From Betaproteobacteria bacterium (GTDB taxonomy: Bacteria > Pseudomonadota > Gammaproteobacteria > Burkholderiales > Ga0077523): a DNA stretch of 64,000 nt. This document shows, in pieces, positions 47,270-56,932 of the stretch. The stretch is from the NCBI GenBank assembly GCA_016125475.1, contig WGLR01000010.1, forward strand, positions 124,001-188,000. Reading direction: 5' to 3'. Below the pieces are notes generated by a model. The model worked only from the letters and a program-made list of their open reading frames with translations. It was not told the DNA's origin and ran no database searches. The position numbers and the translations under genes were made by a program. Each line of letters starts with the position of its first letter. The first letter of the stretch is position 1.

Positions 47270-48703
47270 ATGGCAAGAACCTTCGACGTCGTCGTGATCG
47301 GCGCAGGCCCCGGCGGGTACATCGCCGCGATCCGGGCCGCACAACTCGGCCTGTCGACCCTGTGCATCGACGCATGGAAGAACGCTGCAGGCAAACCGAG
47401 CCTCGGCGGGACGTGCCTGAACGTCGGGTGCATCCCGTCGAAGGCGCTGCTCGAATCGTCGGAGAACTACGAGCGCGTCGTGCACAAGTTCGCGGACCAC
47501 GGCATCGGCGTGTCGGGCATCACGCTCGACGTGGCCAAGATGCAGGCCCGCAAGGACAAGATCGTCGACACGTTCACGACCGGGATCGCGCTGCTGTTCA
47601 AGAAGAACAAGGTCGAGTCGATGCACGGGTTCGGCCGTTTCGCCGGAACCGTCGAGGATCGCTACGTGATCGAGGTGGCGGGCGAAGGGGCCGTGGAAAC
47701 CGTGGAAGCGCGGAACGTCATCGTCGCGACGGGTTCCCTCCCGCGCGGTCTGCCCGGGGTCGAGGTCGACAACGAACTGGTGTGCGACAACATCGGCGCA
47801 CTGGGTTTCGGCGAGGTGCCCAAGCGGCTGGGCGTGATCGGGGCGGGTGTCATCGGTGTCGAGATGGGCAGCGTCTGGCGGCGCCTGGGCGCCGAGGTCA
47901 CGATTCTCGAGGCATTGCCGAGCTTCCTGGGGGCGGCGGACGAGCAGGTCGCGAAGGAAGCCTACCGGCAGTTCACGGGGCCGCTGGGGCTCAGGATCTA
48001 CACGGGGGCGAAGGTGGCATCGGTCACCCGGGGCAAGGCTTCCGTGACCGTGGAGTACGAGGATCGTGAGGGTACGCGGCACGTGACCGAGTTCGATCGT
48101 CTCGTGGTCGCGATCGGCCGCATCCCGAACACGGGAGACCTCAACGCCGAGTCCGTCGGTCTCAGGCTCGACGACCGCGGCTACGTCGAGGTCGACAGCT
48201 CCTGCCGGACGAACCTCGCGAACGTGTTCGCGATCGGGGACGTCGTGCGCGGCCCGATGCTCGCGCACAAGTCGTCGGAGGAGGGGGTGGCGGTCGCGGA
48301 GATGATCGCCGGGCAGGCGGGTCACGTGAACCTCGCGACGATACCGTGGGTCATCTACACCTCACCCGAGATCGCCTGGGTCGGGCGGACGGAGCAGGAA
48401 CTCAAGGCGGAGGGCGTCGCGTACCGGGCCGGGCAGTTCCCGTTCATTGCATCCGGGCGGGCCCGCGCGCTCGGCGAGACGGCCGGCTTCGTGAAGATGC
48501 TCGCCGACGCCTCCACGGATCAGATCCTGGGCGTGCACATCATCGGGCCGTTCGCTTCCGAACTCATCTCCGAAGCGGTCGTCGCGATGGAATTCGGTGC
48601 GAGCAGCGAGGACATCGCGCGGATCGTCCACGCCCACCCGTCGCTCTCGGAAGCCATGCACGAGGCGGCGCTCGGCGTCGACAAGCGCGCACTCAACATC
48701 TGA
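47270..48703 (+). CDS. lpd: Dihydrolipoyl dehydrogenase (E3)
   Basis: A 477-residue flavoprotein disulfide reductase. [15 protein letters not shown] binds [16 protein letters not shown] holds the redox cysteines, [17 protein letters not shown] binds NAD, and [15 protein letters not shown] carries the catalytic His. ATG 47270 follows GAGGAA. The 266-bp gap after sucB has a TATACT at 47102, so lpd may also have its own promoter. Confidence 0.96.
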   Translation: MARTFDVVVIGAGPGGYIAAIRAAQLGLSTLCIDAWKNAAGKPSLGGTCLNVGCIPSKALLESSENYERVVHKFADHGIGVSGITLDVAKMQARKDKIVDTFTTGIALLFKKNKVESMHGFGRFAGTVEDRYVIEVAGEGAVETVEARNVIVATGSLPRGLPGVEVDNELVCDNIGALGFGEVPKRLGVIGAGVIGVEMGSVWRRLGAEVTILEALPSFLGAADEQVAKEAYRQFTGPLGLRIYTGAKVASVTRGKASVTVEYEDREGTRHVTEFDRLVVAIGRIPNTGDLNAESVGLRLDDRGYVEVDSSCRTNLANVFAIGDVVRGPMLAHKSSEEGVAVAEMIAGQAGHVNLATIPWVIYTSPEIAWVGRTEQELKAEGVAYRAGQFPFIASGRARALGETAGFVKMLADASTDQILGVHIIGPFASELISEAVVAMEFGASSEDIARIVHAHPSLSEAMHEAALGVDKRALNI

Positions 48704-48737
48704 GAGGAAGGTGTTCGCGGCGGACCCCGGAGGCGAC

Positions 48738-49856
48738 GTGCCGACCCGTGCTGCCGCTGCGTCGGCGGAAGCCGGTCCCGACTCGCTCGAGGCGGCGTTC
48801 GAGCGGCACGCGCTCGACTCGGGCTTCTCGCTGGACGACGCGCAACGCCGGGCCGTCCGGCACTTCGCCCGCCTCCACCACGAACTGGTCGCCACACCAC
48901 GCAGGGGGATGCTGCGGCGCTGGTTCCAGCCGGAACACGTCGTGCGGGGACTCTACCTGTGGGGAGGCGTGGGCCGCGGGAAGAGCTTCCTGATGGACAC
49001 CTTCTTCGCGGCTGCGCGGGTCGAACCCAGGCGTCGCGTGCATTTCCACCGATTCATGCAGGAAATCCACGGCAGTCTCCGTGAACTCCAGGGACGCGTC
49101 GAACCCATGCAGGAGGTCGCCGCACGCGTGGCCTCCGGGGCGCGGCTCCTCTGTCTGGACGAGTTCCAGGTGACGGACATCGGGGACGCGATGCTCATGC
49201 GCAAGCTGCTCGAGGGTCTGATCGGGCAGGGCGTATCGATCGTGACCACCTCGAACACGCGTCCGGACCAGCTCTACCTGCACGGCCTGCAGCGTGCCCA
49301 GTTCCTGCCGGCCATCGCGCTCATCGAGTCCAGGTTCGACGTCGTCCACATGGACGACGGTACCGACTACCGGCAGGTCGCGCTCGAGAAGGCCGGTACC
49401 TACCGGGTGCCGGCAGGCGACGAGGCGGACGCGGACATGGCCCGCATGTTCCAGCAGATCGCGGCGGAGCCCGGCGTCCCCGATACGCTCTCCATAGAAG
49501 GGCGACCTGTACCGGTGCGGCGTCATGCCGGCGGTGTCGCGTGGTTCGGGTTCGAGGCCCTCTGCGACGGGCCCCGCGCTCAGGCGGACTACATCGAACT
49601 GGCGCGTCGCTATCACACGGTGTTCGTGTCGGGCGTGCCCGTGTTCGCGCCTTCCGGGGAATCGGACCGCATGCGCCGCTTCACGTGGATGGTCGACGAG
49701 TTCTACGACCGGCGCGTTAAGCTGATCATGTCTGCCGCCGCAGACCCGCTCGGGCTATATTCGCGGATCCAGACGACCGCCGAACAGGATCGCACGGCGA
49801 GCCGCCTGATCGAGATGCAGACGCACCGCTATCTCGGTGAACCCCATCTCGGCTGA
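48738..49856 (+). CDS. zapE: Cell division protein ZapE (AFG1-like ATPase)
   Basis: About 372 residues. Walker A GGVGRGKS and Walker B LLCLDEFQVTD are clear; LMRKLLEGLIGQGVSIVTTSN and RFTWMVDEFYDRRVKL fit the family. ZapE associates with the division ring. GTG 48738 is chosen because GGAGG lies 4 bp before it; GTG 48711, just after the lpd stop, is the alternative. It is the last gene of the TCA run, as in other betaproteobacteria. Confidence 0.92.
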   Translation: MPTRAAAASAEAGPDSLEAAFERHALDSGFSLDDAQRRAVRHFARLHHELVATPRRGMLRRWFQPEHVVRGLYLWGGVGRGKSFLMDTFFAAARVEPRRRVHFHRFMQEIHGSLRELQGRVEPMQEVAARVASGARLLCLDEFQVTDIGDAMLMRKLLEGLIGQGVSIVTTSNTRPDQLYLHGLQRAQFLPAIALIESRFDVVHMDDGTDYRQVALEKAGTYRVPAGDEADADMARMFQQIAAEPGVPDTLSIEGRPVPVRRHAGGVAWFGFEALCDGPRAQADYIELARRYHTVFVSGVPVFAPSGESDRMRRFTWMVDEFYDRRVKLIMSAAADPLGLYSRIQTTAEQDRTASRLIEMQTHRYLGEPHLG

Positions 49857-49945
49857 CGCGCAGGGGCGCAGCCGCGGGGCCACCGGTCGTCGACGGGCGC
49901 GTGCGTGACGGTTTCACGCCATTGAACGCAACGAGGAGATCGACC

Positions 49946-50935
49946 ATGGACGCATTCCAGGCACTTAGGATTTTCAACGAGGACGGAAAGGTCACGAGCC
50001 GGTTCGTCGAGATGACGGTCGACGAACTCGATCCGGGTGAGGTCGTGATCCGCGCGGACTACTCGAGCATCAACTACAAGGATGCGCTCGCGGCCACCGG
50101 GGCCGGCAAGATCATCCGGCGGTTCCCCTGCAACGGTGGCGTCGACGTGGCGGGCGTGGTCGAGTCCTCGACGGACCCCGCCTTCAAGCCTGGCCAGGCA
50201 GTGCTCTGCACGAGCTACGACCTCGGCGTCGCGCACGACGGCGGCTATGCGGGGGTCGTGCGCGTGCCGTCCTCGTGGGTCGTGCCGGTGCCTGCCGGGA
50301 TGACGACGGCGGACGCGATGGCGCTCGGGACGGCGGGCTTCACGGCCGGACTCGCGGTCGTGCGCATGGAGGCCAACGGCCTCACGCCTGCGAGTGGTCC
50401 CGTGATTGTCTCGGGCGCGACCGGCGGGGTGGGTTCCATTGCCGTCGACATCCTCGCCGGGCTCGGATACGAGGTGACCGCGCTGACCGGCAAGGAGGCC
50501 GAGACCGACTATCTGAAGGGACTCGGTGCGTCCAGCGTCATGCTCCGCTCGTCGCTAGATCTCACGAAGATCCGGCCGCTCGACAAGGCCGTGTGGGCCG
50601 GTGCCGTGGACAACCTCGGCGGCGACGTGCTGTCGTGGATGGCCAGCACGATGAAGGTGGGCGGTGCGATCGCGTCGATCGGACTCGCGGCCAGCTTCTC
50701 GTTCAACACGACCGTGATGCCGTTCATCCTGCGTGGCGTCACGCTGTGCGGCGTGGACTCCGTGAACTGCGCGATGCCCGCACGGCAGGAGGTCTGGCGG
50801 CGTCTCGCGAGCGACATGAAGCCCCGGCACCTCGCGGCCATGACGCGGTCGATCGCGTTCGCGGAACTGCCGGGCGCGTTCGACGCGTTCCTGAAGGGGC
50901 AGGTGAGGGGCCGGACCGTCGTGAAGATCGGCTGA
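49946..50935 (+). CDS. acuI: Acrylyl-CoA reductase (NADPH), AcuI/YhdH family
   Basis: A 329-residue medium-chain reductase. YSSINYKDALAATGAGKI at the start, LCTSYDLGVAHDGGYA, and the NADPH fold SGATGGVGSIAVDILAGLGYEV are typical of the AcuI/YhdH group, which reduces acryloyl-CoA to propionyl-CoA. GAGGAGA precedes ATG 49946. The propionate-CoA ligase gene follows 54 bp later, which supports the assignment. Confidence 0.88.
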   Translation: MDAFQALRIFNEDGKVTSRFVEMTVDELDPGEVVIRADYSSINYKDALAATGAGKIIRRFPCNGGVDVAGVVESSTDPAFKPGQAVLCTSYDLGVAHDGGYAGVVRVPSSWVVPVPAGMTTADAMALGTAGFTAGLAVVRMEANGLTPASGPVIVSGATGGVGSIAVDILAGLGYEVTALTGKEAETDYLKGLGASSVMLRSSLDLTKIRPLDKAVWAGAVDNLGGDVLSWMASTMKVGGAIASIGLAASFSFNTTVMPFILRGVTLCGVDSVNCAMPARQEVWRRLASDMKPRHLAAMTRSIAFAELPGAFDAFLKGQVRGRTVVKIG

Positions 50936-50989
50936 CCGGAACCCGGCAGTCGCGCGGCGCGGACATCAGGGATCAGGAGGAGAAGGCTC

Positions 50990-52888
50990 ATGGGTGCGGT
51001 CTACCGGGAATTTCATCGGCGTTCCATCGAGGACCGGGATGCGTTCTGGCGGGAGGAGGCGGCCGGCATCGACTGGCACCGGCCCTTCGACGCGGTGCTC
51101 GACTATTCGCGACCGCCGTTCGCGAAGTGGTTCGTGGGCGGGCAGACCAATCTCTGCCACAACGCGATCGACCGGCACCTTCCGGAACGTGCCGACCAGA
51201 AGGCGCTCGTGTTCGTCTCGACCGAGACGGACACGGAACACACCTACACTTTCGCGGAACTGCACGCCGAGGTGACGCGCTGCGCGGCATCCATGCAGTC
51301 GCTGGGTGTGCGCAAGGGCGATCGCGTGCTCATCTACATGCCGATGATTCCCGAGGCGGCCTTCGCGATCCTCGCCTGTGCGCGCATCGGTGCGATCCAC
51401 TCCGTCGTGTTCGGCGGGTTCGCCTCCCACAGCCTCGCCACGCGCATCGACGATGCAGCGCCGACGCTGATCGTGTCCGCCGACGCCGGCATGCGGGCCG
51501 GGAAGGTGGTGCGCTACAAGCCGCTCCTCGACGAGGCGATCCGCCTCGCCACCCACAAGCCTGCCGCGGTGCTCATGGTCGAGCGCGGGCTGGATCCGGA
51601 TCACGACGTGGTCGCCGGGCGCGATCACGACTGGGAGACGCTGCGCGCGCGGCACCTGGACGCACAGGTCCCCGTGGTGTGGCTCGAGTCCGGCGAGCCG
51701 TCGTACATCCTCTACACGTCGGGCACGACGGGCAAGCCGAAGGGTGTGCAGCGCGACGTCGGTGGCTACGCCGTCGCGCTCGCGTCGTCCATGAAGCGCA
51801 TCTACTGCGGCCGCGCCGGCGAGGCCATGTTCACGACCTCCGACATAGGCTGGGTCGTCGGGCACTCGTACATCATCTACGGCCCCCTGATCGCGGGAAT
51901 GACCACGATCTTCTACGAGGGTGTGCCGATCCGGCCCGACGCCGGCATCTGGTGGCGCATCGTGCAGGATCACAAGGTCACCGTGATGTTCTCGGCGCCC
52001 ACCGCGATCCGCGTGCTCAAGAAGCAGGATCCGGAATATCTGCGTCGCTATGACCTGTCGTCGCTGCGGCATCTGTTCCTGGCCGGGGAGCCGCTCGACG
52101 AGCCCACGCACCGGTGGATCAGCGAGGCGCTCGGCAAGCCGGTCATCGATCACTACTGGCAGACCGAAACCGGCTGGCCGATGCTGACCAGCGTACCCGG
52201 TGTCGAGGCCACGCCGATCAAGTTCGGAAGCCCGTCCTTTCCCGCCTACGGCTACGACCTGCGACTGTTTCACGAGGACGGAACCGAGGCCGCCGCGAAC
52301 GAGAAGGCCGTCGTCGGCGTCGTGCCGCCGCTGCCGCCCGGATGTCTCTCGACGGTCTGGGGCGACGACGACCGATTCGTGCGGACCTACTTCTCGATGT
52401 TCAGGGACCGCCTGGTGTATTCGTCGTTCGACTGGGGCATCCGTGACGACGAGGGGTACTACTTCATCCTCGGCCGCACGGACGACGTGATCAACGTCGC
52501 GGGCCACAGGCTCGGGACGCGGGAAATCGAGGAGGCCGTTCAGAGTCATCCCGCGATCGCGGAGGTCGCGGTCGTCGGCGTGGCCGACACGCTGAAGGGG
52601 CAGATGCCGCCCGCATTCGCGGTGCCGAAGGATCCGGCACGTGTCGCGGACGCGGACGCCCGCGCGTCGCTGGAGAAGGAGGTGCTCGGCACGGTGGATG
52701 CGCAGCTCGGCGCGATCGCGCGGCCTGCGCGCGTGCACTTCGTGTCGCTGCTGCCGAAGACCCGGAGCGGAAAACTGCTGCGCCGGAGCATCCAGGCCCT
52801 GGCCGAGGGGCGTGATCCCGGGGACCTCACGACGCTCGAGGACGCGGGCGCCCTCGAGCAGATCCGTCAGGCCGTCGAAGGGCGCTGA
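50990..52888 (+). CDS. prpE: Propionate--CoA ligase
   Basis: An acyl-adenylate-forming enzyme of 632 residues. Motifs: YTSGTTGKPKGVQRDVGGYAV (P-loop followed by the PrpE-specific QRD), YWQTETGW, and Lys595 in KTRSGKLLRR, the catalytic lysine that is often acetylated. The QRDVGGY stretch distinguishes it from acetyl-CoA synthetase. It activates propionate (and acrylate in some bacteria). With AcuI it supplies propionyl-CoA for PrpC. Confidence 0.93.
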   Translation: MGAVYREFHRRSIEDRDAFWREEAAGIDWHRPFDAVLDYSRPPFAKWFVGGQTNLCHNAIDRHLPERADQKALVFVSTETDTEHTYTFAELHAEVTRCAASMQSLGVRKGDRVLIYMPMIPEAAFAILACARIGAIHSVVFGGFASHSLATRIDDAAPTLIVSADAGMRAGKVVRYKPLLDEAIRLATHKPAAVLMVERGLDPDHDVVAGRDHDWETLRARHLDAQVPVVWLESGEPSYILYTSGTTGKPKGVQRDVGGYAVALASSMKRIYCGRAGEAMFTTSDIGWVVGHSYIIYGPLIAGMTTIFYEGVPIRPDAGIWWRIVQDHKVTVMFSAPTAIRVLKKQDPEYLRRYDLSSLRHLFLAGEPLDEPTHRWISEALGKPVIDHYWQTETGWPMLTSVPGVEATPIKFGSPSFPAYGYDLRLFHEDGTEAAANEKAVVGVVPPLPPGCLSTVWGDDDRFVRTYFSMFRDRLVYSSFDWGIRDDEGYYFILGRTDDVINVAGHRLGTREIEEAVQSHPAIAEVAVVGVADTLKGQMPPAFAVPKDPARVADADARASLEKEVLGTVDAQLGAIARPARVHFVSLLPKTRSGKLLRRSIQALAEGRDPGDLTTLEDAGALEQIRQAVEGR

Positions 52889-52910
52889 CGAGAAGACGGC
52901 GCGTCGGGTC

Positions 52911-52933
52911 GGGCGTGACAGGTCGTCACGCCC
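52911..52933. terminator. Hairpin between convergent prpE and cupin gene
   Basis: GGGCGTGAC (52911-52919) and GTCACGCCC (52925-52933) are perfect complements over a 5-nt loop, 22 bp after the prpE stop and in the 95-bp convergent gap. There is no T-run on either strand. Confidence 0.5.
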
Positions 52934-52983
52934 CGGCCGTCATGCGCGGCGCATTCCCCCGACGATATTCGGCGAGACCCGGC

Positions 52984-53448
52984 TTACTCGGGCCGCTCGC
53001 GGCGGGCGCGCGGGTCGTCTTCGGGGTGCACGAACTTGATCGCGGACGGCCCCGTGCCGCGCTCCTCGATGATGACGGCGGTTCTCGCCCAGCAGAAGTA
53101 GGGCTTGCCGGCTTCCATCGTGTACGTGCTGCCGGCCTTGTACTCGTCCATCGATCGCCAGTTGTAGCTCTCGCCCGGCGCGATCCAGTAGATCCCCTTG
53201 ATGACCTTGATCTCGCGCGTGTCGGGGTACGTGTGCGGCTGGAGCTTCATGGCCGACGGCATGCGATAGCGCACGACGAACGGTCCGGGCTTGGACGGAT
53301 CCCCCGAAACGATGGCCATTTCGATCGGCCGGGGGAGGCCGGCGACGAAGTGCCAGTCCAGGTCCTTGTTCTCGTCTGCGGACGCCGCCATCGGCAACGC
53401 AGTCATCGCGGCCAGTGCAAGGGCCGCCACACCAGAGGTTCGGATCAT
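52984..53448 (-). CDS. Exported cupin domain protein
   Basis: A 154-residue protein. The signal peptide (VAALALAAMTALPMAASA) ends near residue 24. The rest is a single cupin: PFVVRYRMPSAMKLQPHTYPDTREIKVIKG for the first motif. His is kept in LQPHTYP but only one His is in the usual metal cluster, so metal binding is uncertain. GGAGGAG precedes the ATG. The next gene upstream (53654) encodes a relative with the same architecture and the ending HxEDDPRxxR. Confidence 0.78.
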   Translation of the reverse strand: MIRTSGVAALALAAMTALPMAASADENKDLDWHFVAGLPRPIEMAIVSGDPSKPGPFVVRYRMPSAMKLQPHTYPDTREIKVIKGIYWIAPGESYNWRSMDEYKAGSTYTMEAGKPYFCWARTAVIIEERGTGPSAIKFVHPEDDPRARRERPE

Positions 53449-53653
53449 CTTGAAACAACTCCTCCTTGGACAAATTGAAATGTCGAAGCTCGAAAGGTTG
53501 CGCTGCGACGCGAAAGGAATATCGCCTTGCGGCGACGGTCACGCGATTATTGCACAGAGCAAAACGCCGTCGCCCAAGGCCTTCAGGTCGTGTCCGGCAC
53601 CGAAAGTTCCCGTGCGTGCGGCATGTCGCGCGGGTGCGCGCCGGTGGCCGATC

Positions 53654-54133
53654 CTAGCGGGCGTAGCGCGGGTCGTCCTCGTGGTGCACGTACGCCATGC
53701 CGGTGGGGCCGTTGCCCTGTTCCTGCACGATCACGTCGGTCACCGCGTAGCTGTAGTGCGGGGCGCCGGCTTCCGTGACGTAGAAGCTGCCTTCCGGGTA
53801 CTCCGTCGCGTCCGCGATCGAGAAGGTCTCCCCGACCGCGGAGCGATACGTGCCGTGCAGCACGGTGACCCAGCGTTCGTCGGGGTGTATGTGGGGCGGC
53901 AGCTTCGTGCCGGCGCGCATGCGTGCACGGAACACGTACGGCCCGGGCTGCGACGGATTGCCGAACACCCTGGCGAGTTCGATCGCTTTCGGCACGCCCG
54001 GCACGTTGACCCACTTGAGATCCGAGGGAAACACGTTCGTCATCGGGCGGAAGTCGCTGTGCGCGACGGGACTCGTCAGGGTCGTGAGGACCAGCATGCA
54101 GCCCGCAGGCAACAGTCGGGAAGGTGTTGGCAT
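53654..54133 (-). CDS. Exported cupin domain protein, paralogue of 52984-53448
   Basis: 159 residues with a signal peptide (residues 1-26) and a cupin core: RMRAGTKLPPHIHPDERWVTVLHGTYRSAVGE. This copy keeps the HIH...E cupin motif 1. FVVRYRM/YVFRARM, KPGPF/QPGPY and the HxEDDPR tail align with the other cupin, so a duplication is likely. The 205-bp gap to the next gene is AT-richer and may hold its own promoter. Such proteins are usually annotated as cupins of unknown function. Confidence 0.78.
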   Translation of the reverse strand: MPTPSRLLPAGCMLVLTTLTSPVAHSDFRPMTNVFPSDLKWVNVPGVPKAIELARVFGNPSQPGPYVFRARMRAGTKLPPHIHPDERWVTVLHGTYRSAVGETFSIADATEYPEGSFYVTEAGAPHYSYAVTDVIVQEQGNGPTGMAYVHHEDDPRYAR

Positions 54134-54400
54134 GGTGCAGTCTCCGCTCCGTTCCGGTGGCTCGAGTATAGCGGTCGCCACGGTCCGGGCGGGCACCGTG
54201 CGCGCCGCTCCGACGCGCGGACCCATGCGTCGACGGCAGCGTGACCCGCCGGCCGGGCACGAGCCGACTCGGGGTATTCTCCCTGCGCCAGGTGGCGTGC
54301 CGTCGACCCGAAGCGAACCGGGGCCGGACGGCCGCTCCCGGGGCACGGATGCCCGGCACGGGTCCGTACCGAGAGAAATGGTTCGTCGCCAGAGGACACA

Positions 54401-55150
54401 ATGTTCTGGATCTCCAAGATCGTCGGGGCGCTCGTGCTCCCGCCCAACGGGCCGATCGTCGTCGCGCTCGCGGGCCTGCTGCTCACACGAAGCCGGCCGC
54501 GCCTCGGGGCGCGTCTCGCGCTGCTCGGCGTGGGGAGCCTCGTGGTGCTGTCGGTGCCGATCGTCGCGGGGTGGCTTTCCGTGACCGTGGCCGACGGGCA
54601 TCCGCTCCCGCCCGATGCGCCGGTGAACGCCGATGCGATCGTCGTGCTGGGCTGCGGCGTGCGCAACGACGCACCCGAGTACGGTGGCGATACGCTGTCG
54701 TCGATGAGCCTCGAACGCGCGCGGTACGCGGCCTATCTCGCGAGGCGTCATCATCTTCCCGTCGCGGTGGCGGGCGGCACCGTTTTTCGTGGTCGTCCCG
54801 AGGCAGACGTGATCGCGGATGCGATCGAGCAGGAGTACGGCATTCCGGTCCGCTGGCGGGAACGCGCGTCCCGCAACACGCACGAGAACGCTACCGGGCT
54901 GCGGGACCTGCTGCAGAAGGACGGGGTCAGGCGGATCGTCGTCGTCACGCACGGAATCGACGCGCGCCGTGCGCGACGGGAACTCGACGCGGTCGGGTTC
55001 GCGGTTACGCTCGCGCCGACCGTGATGCCGACCGCGAACGTCGATTCCGTCTGGGACTTCGTGCCGTCGATCGCGGGACTGCGCGGCAGCTATCTCGCGC
55101 TGTACGAGATGCTCGGCAACCTCAAGACCTCGGTTCAATCGTGGCTCTGA
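54401..55150 (+). CDS. YdcF family (DUF218) membrane protein
   Basis: 249 residues: two hydrophobic N-terminal segments followed by the DUF218 domain (DAIVVLGCGVR, MSLERARYAAYLARRH, SRNTHENATGLRDLL, IVVVTHGIDARRARRE). The family resembles the SanA/ElyC proteins linked to envelope polymer metabolism. glpD begins 13 bp downstream, so they are probably co-transcribed. The 267-bp gap upstream is shared with the divergent cupin gene. Confidence 0.88.
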   Translation: MFWISKIVGALVLPPNGPIVVALAGLLLTRSRPRLGARLALLGVGSLVVLSVPIVAGWLSVTVADGHPLPPDAPVNADAIVVLGCGVRNDAPEYGGDTLSSMSLERARYAAYLARRHHLPVAVAGGTVFRGRPEADVIADAIEQEYGIPVRWRERASRNTHENATGLRDLLQKDGVRRIVVVTHGIDARRARRELDAVGFAVTLAPTVMPTANVDSVWDFVPSIAGLRGSYLALYEMLGNLKTSVQSWL

Positions 55151-55163
55151 GCGGAGGGACGGC

Positions 55164-56864
55164 ATGACGCCCGGCGATCCCGGCGCCGCGACGACGAACC
55201 CGCCGGGGTCGTCAGACGGATCACGCGACACGCTCGACGTGCTCGTGATCGGCGGCGGCATCAACGGCACGGGCATCGCGCGGGATCTCGCGGGGCGGGG
55301 GTGGCGCGTCCTGCTCGTCGAAAAGGACGATCTCGCGGCGCACACCTCCTCGGCTTCGACGAAGCTGCTGCACGGTGGCCTCCGCTATCTGGAACACCGT
55401 GAATTCGCGCTCGTGCGCAAGGCGTTGCACGAGCGCGACGTGCTCCTGCATGCGGCACCGCACGTGAGCCGGCCGCTCCGGTTCCTGCTGCCGCTCGACG
55501 CCGGCACCCGACCGGCGTGGCTCGTGCGTGCCGGGCTCCTTCTCTACGATCTGCTGGCGAGCGGCAGCGATCTGCCCCGCACGGAATCGGTCGACCTGAG
55601 CCGCCACCCGGCGGGTGCCGTGCTGCGGGACGCCCGCGGCCGTGCCTTCGCGTACTCCGACGGGTGGACCGACGATGCGCGCCTCGTCGTGCTGAACGCG
55701 ATCGATGCACGGGCGCGGGGCGCGCTCGTCCGGACCAGGACCGAATGTGTGCGGCTGGCGCGGGGCGGCACGTCGTGGTCGGCGACGCTGCGAACGCGCG
55801 ACGGCAGGATGGAAGAGGTTCGTGCCCGCGCCGTCGTGAATGCGGCCGGCCCCTGGGCGGAAACCCTGCTGCGGGGCCGGGTCGCGTCGTATCGCGGCGA
55901 GTCCCCCGGGGCGCGTCGCCTGCGGCTCGTGAAGGGCAGCCACATCGTCGTGCCGCGACAGTTCGATCACGACCTCGCGTACGTGTTCCAGAGCCCGGAT
56001 CGCCGGATCGTCTTCGCGATTCCGTACGAGCGTGATTTCACGCTCGTCGGGACGACCGACGTCGACGTCGACGGTGATCCGGGTGCGGTGGCGGTGTCCG
56101 ACGACGAGATCCGGTATCTGTGCGAACAGGCGAACCGCTATTTCCGCCGGGCCCTGCGTCCTGCCGATGTGGTCTGGAGTTTCTGCGGCGTGCGCCCGCT
56201 GCTGGACGATGCGTCCGCATCGGCGGCATCGGTGAGCCGCGACTACGTGATCGAGACCAGCAGCGATGCAGCACCGCTGCTTACCGTGTGGGGTGGAAAG
56301 CTCACGACGTATCGCGCGCTCGCGGAGGAATCCGCGGAGGCCGTCGGGCGCATGCTCGGGCGTGACGGCACGCGCTGGACGCACCGGGCGTTCCTGCCGG
56401 GCGGGAACCTCGTCGACTGGGTGTCCGGTGCGAGAGAGGGTCACGGCCTGTTCGACGCCTTTCTCGCGGAAGCCGCGCGCCGCTACCCGTGGCTGCACCA
56501 CGACCTGCTTCACCGACTGGCGCGCCGCCACGGTACCCGCATCGAGACGCTTCTCGCCGGCGCCCGGCAGGGTGCCGATCTCGGGATGGAGCTCGCGCCC
56601 GGCCTGTTCGAACGGGAACTCGTACACTTCCGGAACGAGGAGTGGGCGTGCTCCGCGGACGACGTGCTGTGGCGCCGCACGAAGACAGGCCTGCGCGTCG
56701 GAGAACCGGAGCGGACACGCCTCGGGCGGTGGATGGAAGACCGCGACGCCGCGGCGACACGCGGGACCGGCGGTGATGGTCCGCAGGATGCACGGGACCG
56801 GACTCCGCCTCGCGGGGCGGGCGGCGCGGGGCATGGCGCCGCGCGTGGAGTGCCCCGGGAGTGA
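55164..56864 (+). CDS. glpD: Aerobic glycerol-3-phosphate dehydrogenase
   Basis: FAD-dependent membrane-associated enzyme that passes electrons from glycerol-3-phosphate to quinone. FAD motif GGGINGTGIARDLAGRG (about 29-45), STKLLHGGLRYLE, GTTDVD and WGGKLTTYRALAE are typical. The C-terminal domain (LWRRTKTGLRV) is complete. At 566 residues it carries about 35 extra residues of Gly/Arg/Ala-rich tail compared with E. coli (501), perhaps simply read-on in GC-rich sequence. Confidence 0.93.
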   Translation: MTPGDPGAATTNPPGSSDGSRDTLDVLVIGGGINGTGIARDLAGRGWRVLLVEKDDLAAHTSSASTKLLHGGLRYLEHREFALVRKALHERDVLLHAAPHVSRPLRFLLPLDAGTRPAWLVRAGLLLYDLLASGSDLPRTESVDLSRHPAGAVLRDARGRAFAYSDGWTDDARLVVLNAIDARARGALVRTRTECVRLARGGTSWSATLRTRDGRMEEVRARAVVNAAGPWAETLLRGRVASYRGESPGARRLRLVKGSHIVVPRQFDHDLAYVFQSPDRRIVFAIPYERDFTLVGTTDVDVDGDPGAVAVSDDEIRYLCEQANRYFRRALRPADVVWSFCGVRPLLDDASASAASVSRDYVIETSSDAAPLLTVWGGKLTTYRALAEESAEAVGRMLGRDGTRWTHRAFLPGGNLVDWVSGAREGHGLFDAFLAEAARRYPWLHHDLLHRLARRHGTRIETLLAGARQGADLGMELAPGLFERELVHFRNEEWACSADDVLWRRTKTGLRVGEPERTRLGRWMEDRDAAATRGTGGDGPQDARDRTPPRGAGGAGHGAARGVPRE

Positions 56865-56932
56865 CGGCTCCCGGGTGCGATCGTGAAACGTCGGGAGTCC
56901 GCGCTCCCGACCCGGACAGGGAGAGCACGCAC

